Shown in pieces: positions 1-6,213 of a DNA stretch of 11,704 nt. The stretch lies in contig JAHIUE010000056.1 in assembly GCA_018817205.1 (NCBI GenBank), positions 1 through 11,704 on the forward strand, written 5' to 3'. Numbering within the stretch: the first letter of the stretch is position 1; each line of letters opens with the position of its first letter. This DNA comes from Patescibacteria group bacterium (GTDB taxonomy: Bacteria > Patescibacteriota > Microgenomatia > Daviesbacterales > UBA10151). Position numbers and translations under genes: made by a program. The notes under the pieces are model-generated. The model was not told the origin of the DNA and did not search any database. It was given only the letters and a program-made list of their open reading frames with translations.

Positions 1-2
1 AT

Positions 3-776
3 AAATATCAAAATCTCTCGCCGTATTTTAGATTAATTACCCAATTTTTAGCCGCGACTGTGGTAGTGGCAAGCGGCGTCAACATTCATTTTATTACCAA
101 TCCTTTGGGAGGGATCATTAATTTTGACTCTGTATTTTTACTTGCCGATATACTTGCCATATTCTGGATCGTCTGGATAATGAATATGGTTAATTGGTCA
201 AAGGGTGTAGACGGACAGATGCCGGGCATCATCTGTGTTGCCGCCATAATCTTGGGGCTGTTGGCTTTAAAACTTAATCTATTGGGAGATCCCTCGCAAC
301 TGACTGTAGTCAAACTCGCCTTCATTACTGCAGGATCCGCTTTTGCGCTTTTGATTGTTAACTGGCATCCGGCCAAGATTTTTCCCGGATTTTCCGGCTC
401 AACAATCCTGGGGTTTATGATTGCAGTTTTGGCGATCCTCTCCGGAGGAAAACTGGCAACTGCAATCTTGACTTTACTTATTCCCGCAACTGATTTTGCG
501 TATACATTTTTTCGAAGAATCCTGCAGGGCAAATCGCCTGTCTGGGGAGACAAGGGACACTTGCACCACAAACTATTTCAGATGGGTTTATCTCATCAAC
601 AAATTGCCTTGTTTTACATTCTAGGAAGTGTTATTCTGGGGGCAACAGCCTTAAGTTTGTCCTCATCCGGTAAGCTCTTTGCGAATCTTTTGGTGGGGGC
701 AACTATTTTAGGAGGTATTCTATGGTTAAACTTCTTTGGGCAGTTATCAAAGCCGCAAGGCCCAAACAGTGGATAA
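3..776 (+). CDS. MraY/WecA-like polyprenyl-phosphate sugar-1-phosphate transferase, 5' partial
   Basis: The frame is open from the left edge, so the N-terminal part, including the DD motif of the family, is outside the window. About 257 residues remain, very hydrophobic with several membrane helices. Members of this superfamily (glycosyltransferase family 4) move a sugar-1-phosphate from a UDP-sugar to undecaprenyl phosphate at the inner face of the membrane. Family landmarks are present: an NxxNxxxGxDG loop at 183-215, the AKIFPGxSGS loop at about 372-401, and an HLHH motif at 558-569 matching the HxHH motif of WecA/TagO. Two usually conserved aspartates are replaced: the first Asp of NxxDGxDG is Lys (201-203), and the Asp of the G-D-S/T-G-S loop, a magnesium ligand in MraY, is Phe (390-392). 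The superfamily is clear; activity and substrate are not. The last 18 codons run into the next gene in another frame. Confidence 0.85.
   Translation, partial: KYQNLSPYFRLITQFLAATVVVASGVNIHFITNPLGGIINFDSVFLLADILAIFWIVWIMNMVNWSKGVDGQMPGIICVAAIILGLLALKLNLLGDPSQLTVVKLAFITAGSAFALLIVNWHPAKIFPGFSGSTILGFMIAVLAILSGGKLATAILTLLIPATDFAYTFFRRILQGKSPVWGDKGHLHHKLFQMGLSHQQIALFYILGSVILGATALSLSSSGKLFANLLVGATILGGILWLNFFGQLSKPQGPNSG
711..715 (+). promoter_or_regulatory. Ribosome binding site of the UbiA-family gene
   Basis: A perfect GGAGG lies 6 bases before the ATG at 722. It fixes that start although it falls inside the preceding gene, and suggests translation is coupled to that gene. Confidence 0.85.
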
Positions 777-1654
777 AGAATTTTGTTGTTTTCGCAGCGT
801 TAATTTTTTCGGGGACACTCCTAGATCCTACAAACCAACTTACAGCCCTTGCTGCCTTCTTGTTATTTTGTGTTTTCTCATCCGCTACTTATTTATTAAA
901 TGACGTATTTGATATCGAGAGAGACAAACTCCATCCTTTCAAAAAAAAGCGGCCAATTGCCTCAGGGCTTATCCCAATACCCCTGGCGGTTTCACTGGCG
1001 CTTATCCTGATAGTCATTTCATTACCTTTGGCCTACAAACTATCCTCTGCCTTTTTCTTTGTTGCTTTGGCATATTTGATTATGCAACTATTCTACTCCG
1101 CTTACCTCAAACGGATCATTTTGATTGATGTACTGGTAATTGCCGCCGGATTTGTCTTAAGGGTTTACGCCGGAGTCTGGGTTGTGGATGCCCATTTAAA
1201 TGTCTGGTTTTTGCTTTCGGTTATCTCTTTTGCCTTGTTTTTGGCCATCGGCAAAAGGCGTTCGGAGCGGACTTTAATGGAAACCCAAGCTTCGCATCAT
1301 CGGGAAACTTTGCTGCATTATCCGGAAAATCTATTGGATATTTTAACCAGTATGTTTGCCAACTCCACCTGGTTGACTTATGCATTTTTCGCCTTTTTAC
1401 AACCCCCCATCCAAGCACGACGGGCCATCACTACATTTTTAGGCGAGTTTGAATTACCGTTTACCGAAGCCAAATATTTAATGGCCACGGTACCGGTAGT
1501 CATCTATGCTGTCATGAGATATCTCTACATAATCTACGAGAAGAAAGAAGGAGAATCACCGGAGCGTGTTCTTTTAACAGACAAGCCTTTGCTTGTAACC
1601 GTGATAATCTGGCTAGCAATGATCATCGGTATCATCTATTACCTGAAGGCTTAA
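722..1654 (+). CDS. UbiA-family decaprenyl-phosphate phosphoribosyltransferase-like protein
   Basis: A 310-residue polytopic membrane protein of the UbiA prenyltransferase superfamily, closest in motif pattern to the 5-phosphoribosyl-1-pyrophosphate:decaprenyl-phosphate transferases (Rv3806c type). These transfer phosphoribose to a polyprenyl phosphate, the first step toward lipid-linked arabinose or ribose donors. Visible signatures are RPKQWIKN at residues 13-20, the Mg/diphosphate motif NDVFDIERD (60-68; N60, D61, D64, D68) followed by HP and the basic KKKRPIASG (74-82), a second loop FYSAYLKRIILID to VLR (124-147), GKRRSE (177-182) and a C-terminal DKPLLVTVIIW (287-297). About eight or nine hydrophobic segments fit the fold. 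The GGAGG site sets the start. The overlap with the preceding sugar-phosphate transferase suggests a lipid-linked glycan pathway. The exact prenyl acceptor and pentose are inferred. Confidence 0.88.
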   Translation: MVKLLWAVIKAARPKQWIKNFVVFAALIFSGTLLDPTNQLTALAAFLLFCVFSSATYLLNDVFDIERDKLHPFKKKRPIASGLIPIPLAVSLALILIVISLPLAYKLSSAFFFVALAYLIMQLFYSAYLKRIILIDVLVIAAGFVLRVYAGVWVVDAHLNVWFLLSVISFALFLAIGKRRSERTLMETQASHHRETLLHYPENLLDILTSMFANSTWLTYAFFAFLQPPIQARRAITTFLGEFELPFTEAKYLMATVPVVIYAVMRYLYIIYEKKEGESPERVLLTDKPLLVTVIIWLAMIIGIIYYLKA

Positions 1655-2454
1655 GGATTTTTCTTTTCTACATAGGAGGAGGAAACATACCCTTCGGTTC
1701 CGTCAGACAACCGCACCCGATCCCAACCCGTAAGTTCCTCCAAAAGTATCAAGGTATCTCCTGGTTTGACTTGGGTAATTTCTTTGCCGGCAAGTGAGGC
1801 TTTATCCCTAACCCTTAAAAATCCCGTGGGTGTATCTTTAACCAAAAGTTCCGGGGTCTGAGTAGTCACAGGAGTTTGAATTGCTGTCAAATCCGCTTCG
1901 GAAAGCGCCAAGTCAACCGATACGGTCATACTATAGTCTTTCGGTAAATTGACCCTAATACTTCTGTTGAAGTAACCTTTGCGGCTGACTAAAATCGTAT
2001 GGTCTCCTGTATCTACATCCACCGCGGTTGGGGTTTTACCAAAGAACTTCCCGTCTATTTCAACATCCGCATCCGTAGGACTGGAAACAACTGTCAATCC
2101 TTCACCTTTATCCAAAGTTAAAATTTCGCCCGCAGAAGATATCAGATCCTTAGCTATATCCCTGTTAATAACAGTTACCGCACCCACAATCAAGTTAACT
2201 TTACCTTGCCAAGAAGCCTCTCCTTTTTCAATCTTAATAAAGTACTCTCTAGCTTCCAGATTTTTTTCTTCATATGGTGTTTCACCGACTTTTTTGCTGT
2301 CAAAAAAAACTGTAGCTTCGGAAGGCTCTGATAAAACAGAAATGCCGCTTGTTTTTCTAATGCCAAACAAACCATCCGCCAATTTGTCGGAAAAGCGCAG
2401 CAAGATAGCGATTAAAGAAATGGCAACCAGAGTCCAGACCAGAAATTTTTTCAT
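1651..2454 (-). CDS. Membrane-anchored protein with two PEGA domains and a C-terminal bacterial SH3 domain
   Basis: 267 residues. Residues 4-19 are a single hydrophobic helix (signal anchor); the rest is predicted to be outside the cell. Two PEGA repeats are recognisable, at about 37-103 (ISVLSEPSEATVFFDSKKVGETP) and 119-184 (GLTVVSSPTDADVEIDGKFFGKTP, then GDHTILVSRKGY). PEGA domains are beta-sandwich modules common in surface proteins. A Thr/Pro/Gln linker (190-204) leads to an SH3b domain at about 208-263 (GFLRVRDKASLAGKEI to GWDRVRLSDGTEGYVSSSYV), a fold that often binds peptidoglycan. A wall-binding scaffold or sensor is likely; no catalytic domain is present. It converges on the UbiA gene with a 4-base overlap and diverges from the M23 peptidase gene. 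There is no Shine-Dalgarno site; a TATAAT box lies only 11 bases before the ATG. Confidence 0.85.
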   Translation of the reverse strand: MKKFLVWTLVAISLIAILLRFSDKLADGLFGIRKTSGISVLSEPSEATVFFDSKKVGETPYEEKNLEAREYFIKIEKGEASWQGKVNLIVGAVTVINRDIAKDLISSAGEILTLDKGEGLTVVSSPTDADVEIDGKFFGKTPTAVDVDTGDHTILVSRKGYFNRSIRVNLPKDYSMTVSVDLALSEADLTAIQTPVTTQTPELLVKDTPTGFLRVRDKASLAGKEITQVKPGDTLILLEELTGWDRVRLSDGTEGYVSSSYVEKKNP

Positions 2455-2465
2455 GGCAAGTTATT

Positions 2466-2471
2466 ATTATA
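2466..2471 (-). promoter_or_regulatory. -10 box of the PEGA/SH3 gene
   Basis: A perfect TATAAT on the minus strand ends 11 bases before the ATG at 2454, predicting a 5' leader of about 5 bases. No convincing -35 box is seen at 16-18 bases (CTCTGT at 17). Confidence 0.5.
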
Positions 2472-2485
2472 CTACCCTAGAATCC

Positions 2486-2514
2486 TTGACAGAGAGACCA
2501 AAACTTGTTATTAT
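2486..2514 (+). promoter_or_regulatory. Near-consensus sigma-70 promoter of the M23 peptidase gene
   Basis: TTGACA at 2486-2491, exactly 17 bases, then TATTAT at 2509-2514: eleven of twelve consensus positions. Predicted transcription start is near 2521, directly before the first inverted repeat. Confidence 0.8.
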
Positions 2515-2522
2515 ACGCGCCT

Positions 2523-2550
2523 GTCACGTTCAGTTAAACATGAACGTGAC
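2523..2550. repeat. Perfect 10-bp inverted repeat just after the M23 promoter
   Basis: GTCACGTTCA and its exact reverse complement TGAACGTGAC flank an 8-base loop. It starts about two bases after the predicted transcription start and ends 5 bases before the apparent TTG start. It could be a repressor operator, an RNA hairpin in the leader, or an attenuator, although only a weak T-run (TTGTTTT) follows. It does not match the CIRCE heat-shock element. Confidence 0.75.
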
Positions 2551-2552
2551 TT

Positions 2553-2570
2553 GTTTTGAAAATTCAAAAC
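2553..2570. repeat. 8-bp inverted repeat spanning the M23 start codon
   Basis: GTTTTGAA and TTCAAAAC are separated by two bases and enclose the apparent TTG start at 2556. Pairing in the mRNA could hide the start codon; the arms are AT-rich, so the hairpin would be weak. Confidence 0.5.
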
Positions 2571-3194
2571 ACAAACCTTCTGCCTAAGATAGTTTCTCGA
2601 AGGGATGCCCTAAATGCGGAATTATCTAAAATCAAGCCAAGGTTCCTGGGTAGGTTTACTAAGCTTGCAATAATCTCTGCTATCTTGCCAACTTTATTAG
2701 GATATTACCCTAACTTCGGGTTTCCTCCCATCAAACAATCTGTCATACATGCTCAAGTCCAAGAACAAAAAGGGGAAATTATTGCCAACTCTTTTTCCAA
2801 ACCGCTCGCTTTACCTCATCCCGGTTATCTCTCAACGAAATTTTCAACTTATCATCCAGGTATTGATATTGCCGCCGGGCTGGGCATGCCCATTCGTCCT
2901 ATTCTTGATGGAGAAATTGTACGAGTAGGCAGAGATCTCTTTGGGTTAGGTAATTTTGTGGAAGTTTTGCATGAAAATGGTTTTAAATCAAAGTACGCCC
3001 ACATGGGGAAAATCTATGTTAAAACCGGCGATAAAATTACTCAAGAGAATATTTTAGGGGAAGTAGGTATGACCGGACATACTTCCGGTCCGCATACACA
3101 CTTGGAAATCACCCACAACGGAAATTATGTTAATCCGCAAGCTATCTTGCCGGAAATTCCTGCTATGAAACAATCTCCCCCTCAACTTCCGTGA
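2556..3194 (+). CDS. Exported M23 (LytM-type) peptidoglycan endopeptidase
   Basis: 212 residues with a signal or anchor helix at about 35-50 (after a basic KIKPRFLGRFTK stretch) and a possible signal cleavage near VIHAQ (63-67). The C-terminal half is an M23 zinc metallopeptidase domain, which cuts cross-link peptides of peptidoglycan. All key residues are present: zinc ligands H100 and D104 (HPGID), H182 (HTHLEI), and the catalytic YAH histidine H149. The domain is minimal, with no LysM or coiled coil. The start is uncertain: the frame opens at 2550, the only ordinary start before the signal helix is TTG at 2556, there is no Shine-Dalgarno site, and the first in-frame ATG lies inside the domain. 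It has its own strong promoter and the last 32 bases overlap the convergent PH-domain gene. Confidence 0.85.
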   Translation: MKIQNTNLLPKIVSRRDALNAELSKIKPRFLGRFTKLAIISAILPTLLGYYPNFGFPPIKQSVIHAQVQEQKGEIIANSFSKPLALPHPGYLSTKFSTYHPGIDIAAGLGMPIRPILDGEIVRVGRDLFGLGNFVEVLHENGFKSKYAHMGKIYVKTGDKITQENILGEVGMTGHTSGPHTHLEITHNGNYVNPQAILPEIPAMKQSPPQLP

Positions 3195-3756
3195 GATTTA
3201 CACCCCTTAAACCGAATTGTTCCCTTTCCCTGTTAATTAATCTTTCCAGTAAGTTCTTAAGCTCCATGGGGTAATCCACAAACTTAAGCATAATCTCGCC
3301 TTTATTTAAACCTGCCGTATTGATGTGAATAGTACCATGATGCAGAAGTAATCTATCAATAAACGATTGATCAACTTCCAGATGAGTAATTTTGTCAAAA
3401 AGTGTTGCCGATACTTTAACCGAAAATATTCCCTTTTTGATAATTACTCTTCTGGTTGTAAGCAGGTATCTATTGGCATGGTAAACATGCATTGTTTTTA
3501 GAATAGCCGACAAAACCATCAGCACCAAACCTAAAATAAGTGCCCAAATTTTTCCAAAACCCAAAAGCCATCCCAACCCCAAACCCAACCCAAAGAAAAT
3601 CATCCCGGGAAAAAGTAAATAAAATACAAATTTGCTTCTTGTATAAGCCCCTGACAAACCGGTCACCAAAACCAGCTCTTCATCTTCGGATAAATATCCC
3701 CTGAAAGCTTTTTTTTGTTTCTCGGTAGGAGATCCACTATAATGAAACTTCGCCAT
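3163..3756 (-). CDS. Bacterial PH-domain (YdbS-like, bPH2) membrane protein
   Basis: 197 residues. Two hydrophobic helices (about 43-67, very Gly/Leu rich, and 69-88) form a membrane hairpin. They are followed by a bPH2-type domain at about 95-176 with the usual pattern: YLLTTRRVIIKKGIF (97-111), a KITHLEVDQSFIDRLL stretch (122-137) and GTIHINTAG (141-149). Such proteins are membrane-anchored pleckstrin-like modules; their ligands are generally unknown. The soluble N-terminus has a charged segment ending in EDEELVLV (24-31). The gene follows groEL on the same strand after 87 bases of repeat-rich DNA, so it may be read from the groE promoter or separately. No Shine-Dalgarno site is evident. 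Its 3' end overlaps the M23 gene by 32 bases. Confidence 0.85.
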   Translation of the reverse strand: MAKFHYSGSPTEKQKKAFRGYLSEDEELVLVTGLSGAYTRSKFVFYLLFPGMIFFGLGLGLGWLLGFGKIWALILGLVLMVLSAILKTMHVYHANRYLLTTRRVIIKKGIFSVKVSATLFDKITHLEVDQSFIDRLLLHHGTIHINTAGLNKGEIMLKFVDYPMELKNLLERLINREREQFGLRGVNLTEVEGEIVS

Positions 3757-3764
3757 AGTCAGTA

Positions 3765-3829
3765 ACTAGCGTCTAATAATTAGCGTCTAGGTAAATCAAT
3801 TGTAGAATAACTAAACGCTAAACGCTAGT
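3765..3829. repeat. Period-7 repeats forming a long two-part hairpin between groEL and the PH gene
   Basis: Left half: TAGCGTC at 3767-3773, TAATAAT, then TAGCGTC at 3781-3787. Right half: TAAACGC at 3812-3818, TAAACGC at 3819-3825 and TAGTCGC at 3826-3832, in the same 7-base register. The two halves are near reverse complements: 3765-3775 pairs with 3819-3829 (10 of 11) and 3781-3790 pairs with 3811-3820 (9 of 10), leaving a 20-base loop. There is no U-tract, so it is not a standard terminator; it may act as a terminator, a processing site or an mRNA-stabilising hairpin after groEL. Confidence 0.7.
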
Positions 3830-3843
3830 CGCTAATACTCTAA

Positions 3844-5463
3844 TTAATATTCAGGCATGCCGCCGGGCATTGGGGGAGGCGGAGGAGTTGGCTCCGGCTT
3901 GTCACTAATTAAAACATTAGTAGTCATCACCATTACGGCCACTGATGCGGCATTTTGCAAAGCGCAGCGGGTAACTTTAACAGGATCAATGATCCCAGCT
4001 TTAACCAAATCTTTTATCTTACCATCCAAAACATCAATACCTTCATTTCCGGTAGCCTCCAAAACCTTGGCTAAAGCTACCCCATCATCCATTCCAGCAT
4101 TCTTCACTAACATCCGGAATGGTTTATCAAGAGCTTTTTGTACGATAACAACACCTAATGCCTCTTCCGGATCTTCGGGTCTTACAGAATCCAGCTTCTG
4201 TATCGCACGAATCAACGCAACTTCCCCCCCTGCCACAATTCCTTCTTCAATTGCCGCCTTGGTGGCAGCCACCGCATCAATCACCCGCTCTTTTTTCTCC
4301 TTAAGTTCAACTTCGGTGGCAGCACCTACATTAATAACTGCTACTCCACTGGTCAGCTTGGCTAATCTTTCCTGAAGTTTTTCTTTGTCAAATTCCGAAT
4401 CGGAAGAGGAAAGTTCCCTTCTTATTTGAGAAATCCTTCCTTCAATTTTCGCCTTTGTCCCCTTACCGTCAACAATCAAAGTATTGTCTTTATCGGATGT
4501 TACCCTACCTGCCCTACCCAACTCATTAATTTCAACTGACTCAAACTTTTTGCCGGTATCCTCGCTTAGGACAATCCCACCGGTCAAAATGGCTATATCT
4601 TCAAGCATTTCCTTTCTTCTGTCCCCAAAGCCCGGAGCTTTAACAGCCAAGACATTAAAAGAACTTCTGAGTTTATTAACAACCAAAAGGGCCAAAGCCT
4701 CTCCTTCCACCTCGTCTGCAATAATCACCAGGTTTTTGGAAACTTGAACAAATTTCTCAAGGAATGGGACTAAGTCGGAAGCCGAAGAGATCTTTTTGTC
4801 GGTAATCAAGATATAGGCATCTTCAATGGAAGATTCCATTTTATCGGTATCGGTCACAAAATAAGGGCTGACAAAGCCCTTGTCAAATTCCATGCCTTCT
4901 TTGTAATCAACATTCATCTCCATGGTCTTGCCTTCCTCAACAGTAACCACCCCGTCTTTGCCGACCTTTTGCAAAGATTCGGCAATAAGGTTGCCGATTT
5001 GAGCATCAGAGGCGGAAATAGTGGCAACCTGGGCCACTTCCTCCTGGGTGGAAATTTTCTTGCTCATTTTCTTCAACTCTTCAACCAAAACTACCACCGC
5101 TTTTTCAATGCCATGCTTTAAGATCATGGGATTAGAGCCTGCCTGGATATTTTTTAAGCCTTCGGATACTATGGCTTTTGCCAAAATCGTGGCAGTTGTT
5201 GTCCCGTCCCCTGCCACATCAGAGGTTTTGGAAGCTGCCTCTTTAATAAGTTGAGCCCCCATGTTTTCAAACGGATCTTCAAGTTCTATTTCTTTGGCAA
5301 CAGTCACCCCGTCATGCACCACATTCGGGGCACCCCATTTTTTATCCAAAGCAACGTTTCTACCTTTTGGCCCCAAAGTTGTTGCCACAGCCTCAGTCAG
5401 GGTATTTATACCCTTTAACAGTTTCTCTCTTGCTTCACTATCAAATTTTAATATCTTACTCAT
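3844..5463 (-). CDS. groEL: Chaperonin GroEL (Hsp60, 60 kDa subunit)
   Basis: 539 residues, close to the usual 540-550, alignable from the first residues (MSKILKFDSEAREKLLKG) to the end. It forms the double-ring ATP-driven folding chamber with GroES in the cytoplasm. ATP-site residues are in place: D51 (HDGVTVAKEI), D86 in GDGTTTATILA (85-95), and D396 in the VIDAVAATKAA stretch, matching E. coli D52, D87 and D398. One departure is GGE at 412-414, where most GroELs have GGG; E414 corresponds to E. coli G416. The tail has no long GGM repeat but ends in a proline run plus PGGMPEY, so a shortened version of the flexible tail remains. It is separated from groES by one extra gene, 9 bases after that gene's stop. 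Its upstream sequence is purine-rich but has no strong Shine-Dalgarno site. Confidence 0.98.
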   Translation of the reverse strand: MSKILKFDSEAREKLLKGINTLTEAVATTLGPKGRNVALDKKWGAPNVVHDGVTVAKEIELEDPFENMGAQLIKEAASKTSDVAGDGTTTATILAKAIVSEGLKNIQAGSNPMILKHGIEKAVVVLVEELKKMSKKISTQEEVAQVATISASDAQIGNLIAESLQKVGKDGVVTVEEGKTMEMNVDYKEGMEFDKGFVSPYFVTDTDKMESSIEDAYILITDKKISSASDLVPFLEKFVQVSKNLVIIADEVEGEALALLVVNKLRSSFNVLAVKAPGFGDRRKEMLEDIAILTGGIVLSEDTGKKFESVEINELGRAGRVTSDKDNTLIVDGKGTKAKIEGRISQIRRELSSSDSEFDKEKLQERLAKLTSGVAVINVGAATEVELKEKKERVIDAVAATKAAIEEGIVAGGEVALIRAIQKLDSVRPEDPEEALGVVIVQKALDKPFRMLVKNAGMDDGVALAKVLEATGNEGIDVLDGKIKDLVKAGIIDPVKVTRCALQNAASVAVMVMTTNVLISDKPEPTPPPPPMPGGMPEY

Positions 5464-5472
5464 AGTTTTCTT

Positions 5473-5856
5473 TTAAAAACATCCTCTATCGCTTAAATCC
5501 AATACAATAGTTGATCTGGTTCCTTTCATCGCATCCAAACTCGCTTGAACAAATTGATCTGCTGTCCATTGTTCAACGGGTCTTCTTACAAACCTTTTTG
5601 GACTACCTATCTCGATAAATCTAGGTTGACTCCATCGCTTCACCAGTTCCCCCGCAGCCTGTATTCCTTCATGAAGCCATATCATTTCTAAATAATAAGA
5701 GCCAGCCGGTTCGCCCTCTTCTATAGTCCTCTCTCGATGATTTGCCATCCCAGCAAAAAATTGCTTCGGGTCTAATTCCTTACCATCTTCAGCGACACCA
5801 ACAAGAAATCTGCCGGTTTCAGTTCCATCCCTCTTTTTCATTTCTACTTGAGTCAT
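5473..5856 (-). CDS. Unrecognised 127-residue protein encoded between groES and groEL
   Basis: I do not recognise a family. The product is soluble, without signal peptide or membrane helix, and rich in charged and aromatic residues. It has a basic N-terminus (MTQVEMKKRDGTETGRF), an acidic middle (RERTIEEGEPAGS, 41-53), a helix-like segment YYLEMIWLHEGIQAAGELVKRW (54-75), a PKRFVRRPVEQW stretch (86-97) and a hydrophobic C-terminal strand STIVLDLSDRGCF. It is very likely a real gene: a GGAG site lies 7 bases before its ATG inside the end of groES, it starts 4 bases after the groES stop, and it ends 9 bases before the groEL start, so all three should share one mRNA. Codon choice looks a little different from its neighbours, hinting at a later insertion. 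An alternative start is Met6. Function is unknown; a chaperonin-linked role is only a guess from position. Confidence 0.75.
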   Translation of the reverse strand: MTQVEMKKRDGTETGRFLVGVAEDGKELDPKQFFAGMANHRERTIEEGEPAGSYYLEMIWLHEGIQAAGELVKRWSQPRFIEIGSPKRFVRRPVEQWTADQFVQASLDAMKGTRSTIVLDLSDRGCF

Positions 5857-5860
5857 ATTT

Positions 5861-6181
5861 TTACTCCAATATTGCCATCAGATCATCGAATTTTACCAGT
5901 TTTAATTCTTTTCCTTCAACTTTAATTTCATCTCCGCCCCATTTTTTATAAACAACTTTATCTCCGATTTTAACCGGGCATTTTAAGGTTTTACCGTTTT
6001 CAAAAACCATCTCATCCCCGCAAGATAAAACCGTACCTTGAGCCGGTTTTTCCTGAGCTGATTCCGGCAAAATTATGCCTGAAGAAGTTTTAGTTTCTGG
6101 TTCTGATGGCTCAACTAACACATAACCCATCAAGGGTTTAATGCTCATTTTATTGCTTGTATTCTTTTTAATTTTCGGCAT
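5861..6181 (-). CDS. groES: Co-chaperonin GroES (Hsp10)
   Basis: 106 residues as drawn. GroES is the heptameric lid that closes the GroEL chamber. The characteristic start of the fold, IKPLMGYVLVEP, begins at residue 14; the mobile loop that docks on GroEL is ETKTSSGIILPE (29-40), with a GTVLSCG turn (49-55) and a VKIGDKVVYKKWGGDEIK strand (70-87). Most GroES proteins start near Met12 (codon at 6146-6148), which would give 95 residues, the typical length. The 11 extra N-terminal residues (MPKIKKNTSNK) may be a true extension or an over-call; neither ATG has a clear Shine-Dalgarno site. It is the first gene of the chaperonin operon, preceded by a strong promoter. Confidence 0.95.
   Translation of the reverse strand: MPKIKKNTSNKMSIKPLMGYVLVEPSEPETKTSSGIILPESAQEKPAQGTVLSCGDEMVFENGKTLKCPVKIGDKVVYKKWGGDEIKVEGKELKLVKFDDLMAILE
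5864..5867 (-). promoter_or_regulatory. Ribosome binding site of the gene between groES and groEL
   Basis: GGAG on the minus strand, 7 bases before the ATG at 5856. It overlaps the last codons of groES, which suggests translational coupling and supports the gene as real. Confidence 0.7.
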
Positions 6182-6213
6182 ATGAAATTACTCTGGGGCA
6201 GAATGTGTGTGAG

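Noticed and set aside
86..571. 161-codon ORF antisense to the first gene
   Set aside because: The plus-strand frame encodes membrane helices and family motifs; the opposite frame has none.
2523..2550. CIRCE heat-shock operator or rho-independent terminator
   Set aside because: The arms do not match TTAGCACTC/GAGTGCTAA, the neighbour is not a chaperone gene, and a terminator just after a strong promoter would need a proper T-run, which is lacking.
1979..2587. 202-codon plus-strand ORF opposite the PEGA gene
   Set aside because: It is antisense to a clear two-PEGA/SH3 protein and its translation is low-complexity Ser/Thr with no domain. Only its last 15 codons (from ATG 2540) are of interest, as a possible leader peptide.
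3556..3600. CCCAAA-rich stretch as a telomere-like or regulatory repeat
   Set aside because: It is explained by Gly/Leu codons of the first membrane helix of the PH protein.
3765..3839. CRISPR-like array
   Set aside because: Units are 7 bases with no unique spacers and there are no cas genes nearby.
3857..4375. Long ORF antisense to groEL
   Set aside because: Typical shadow of a conserved gene; the groEL product is unmistakable and the antisense product is Ser/Thr/Pro-rich with no recognisable fold. The same applies to the other antisense ORFs over groEL.
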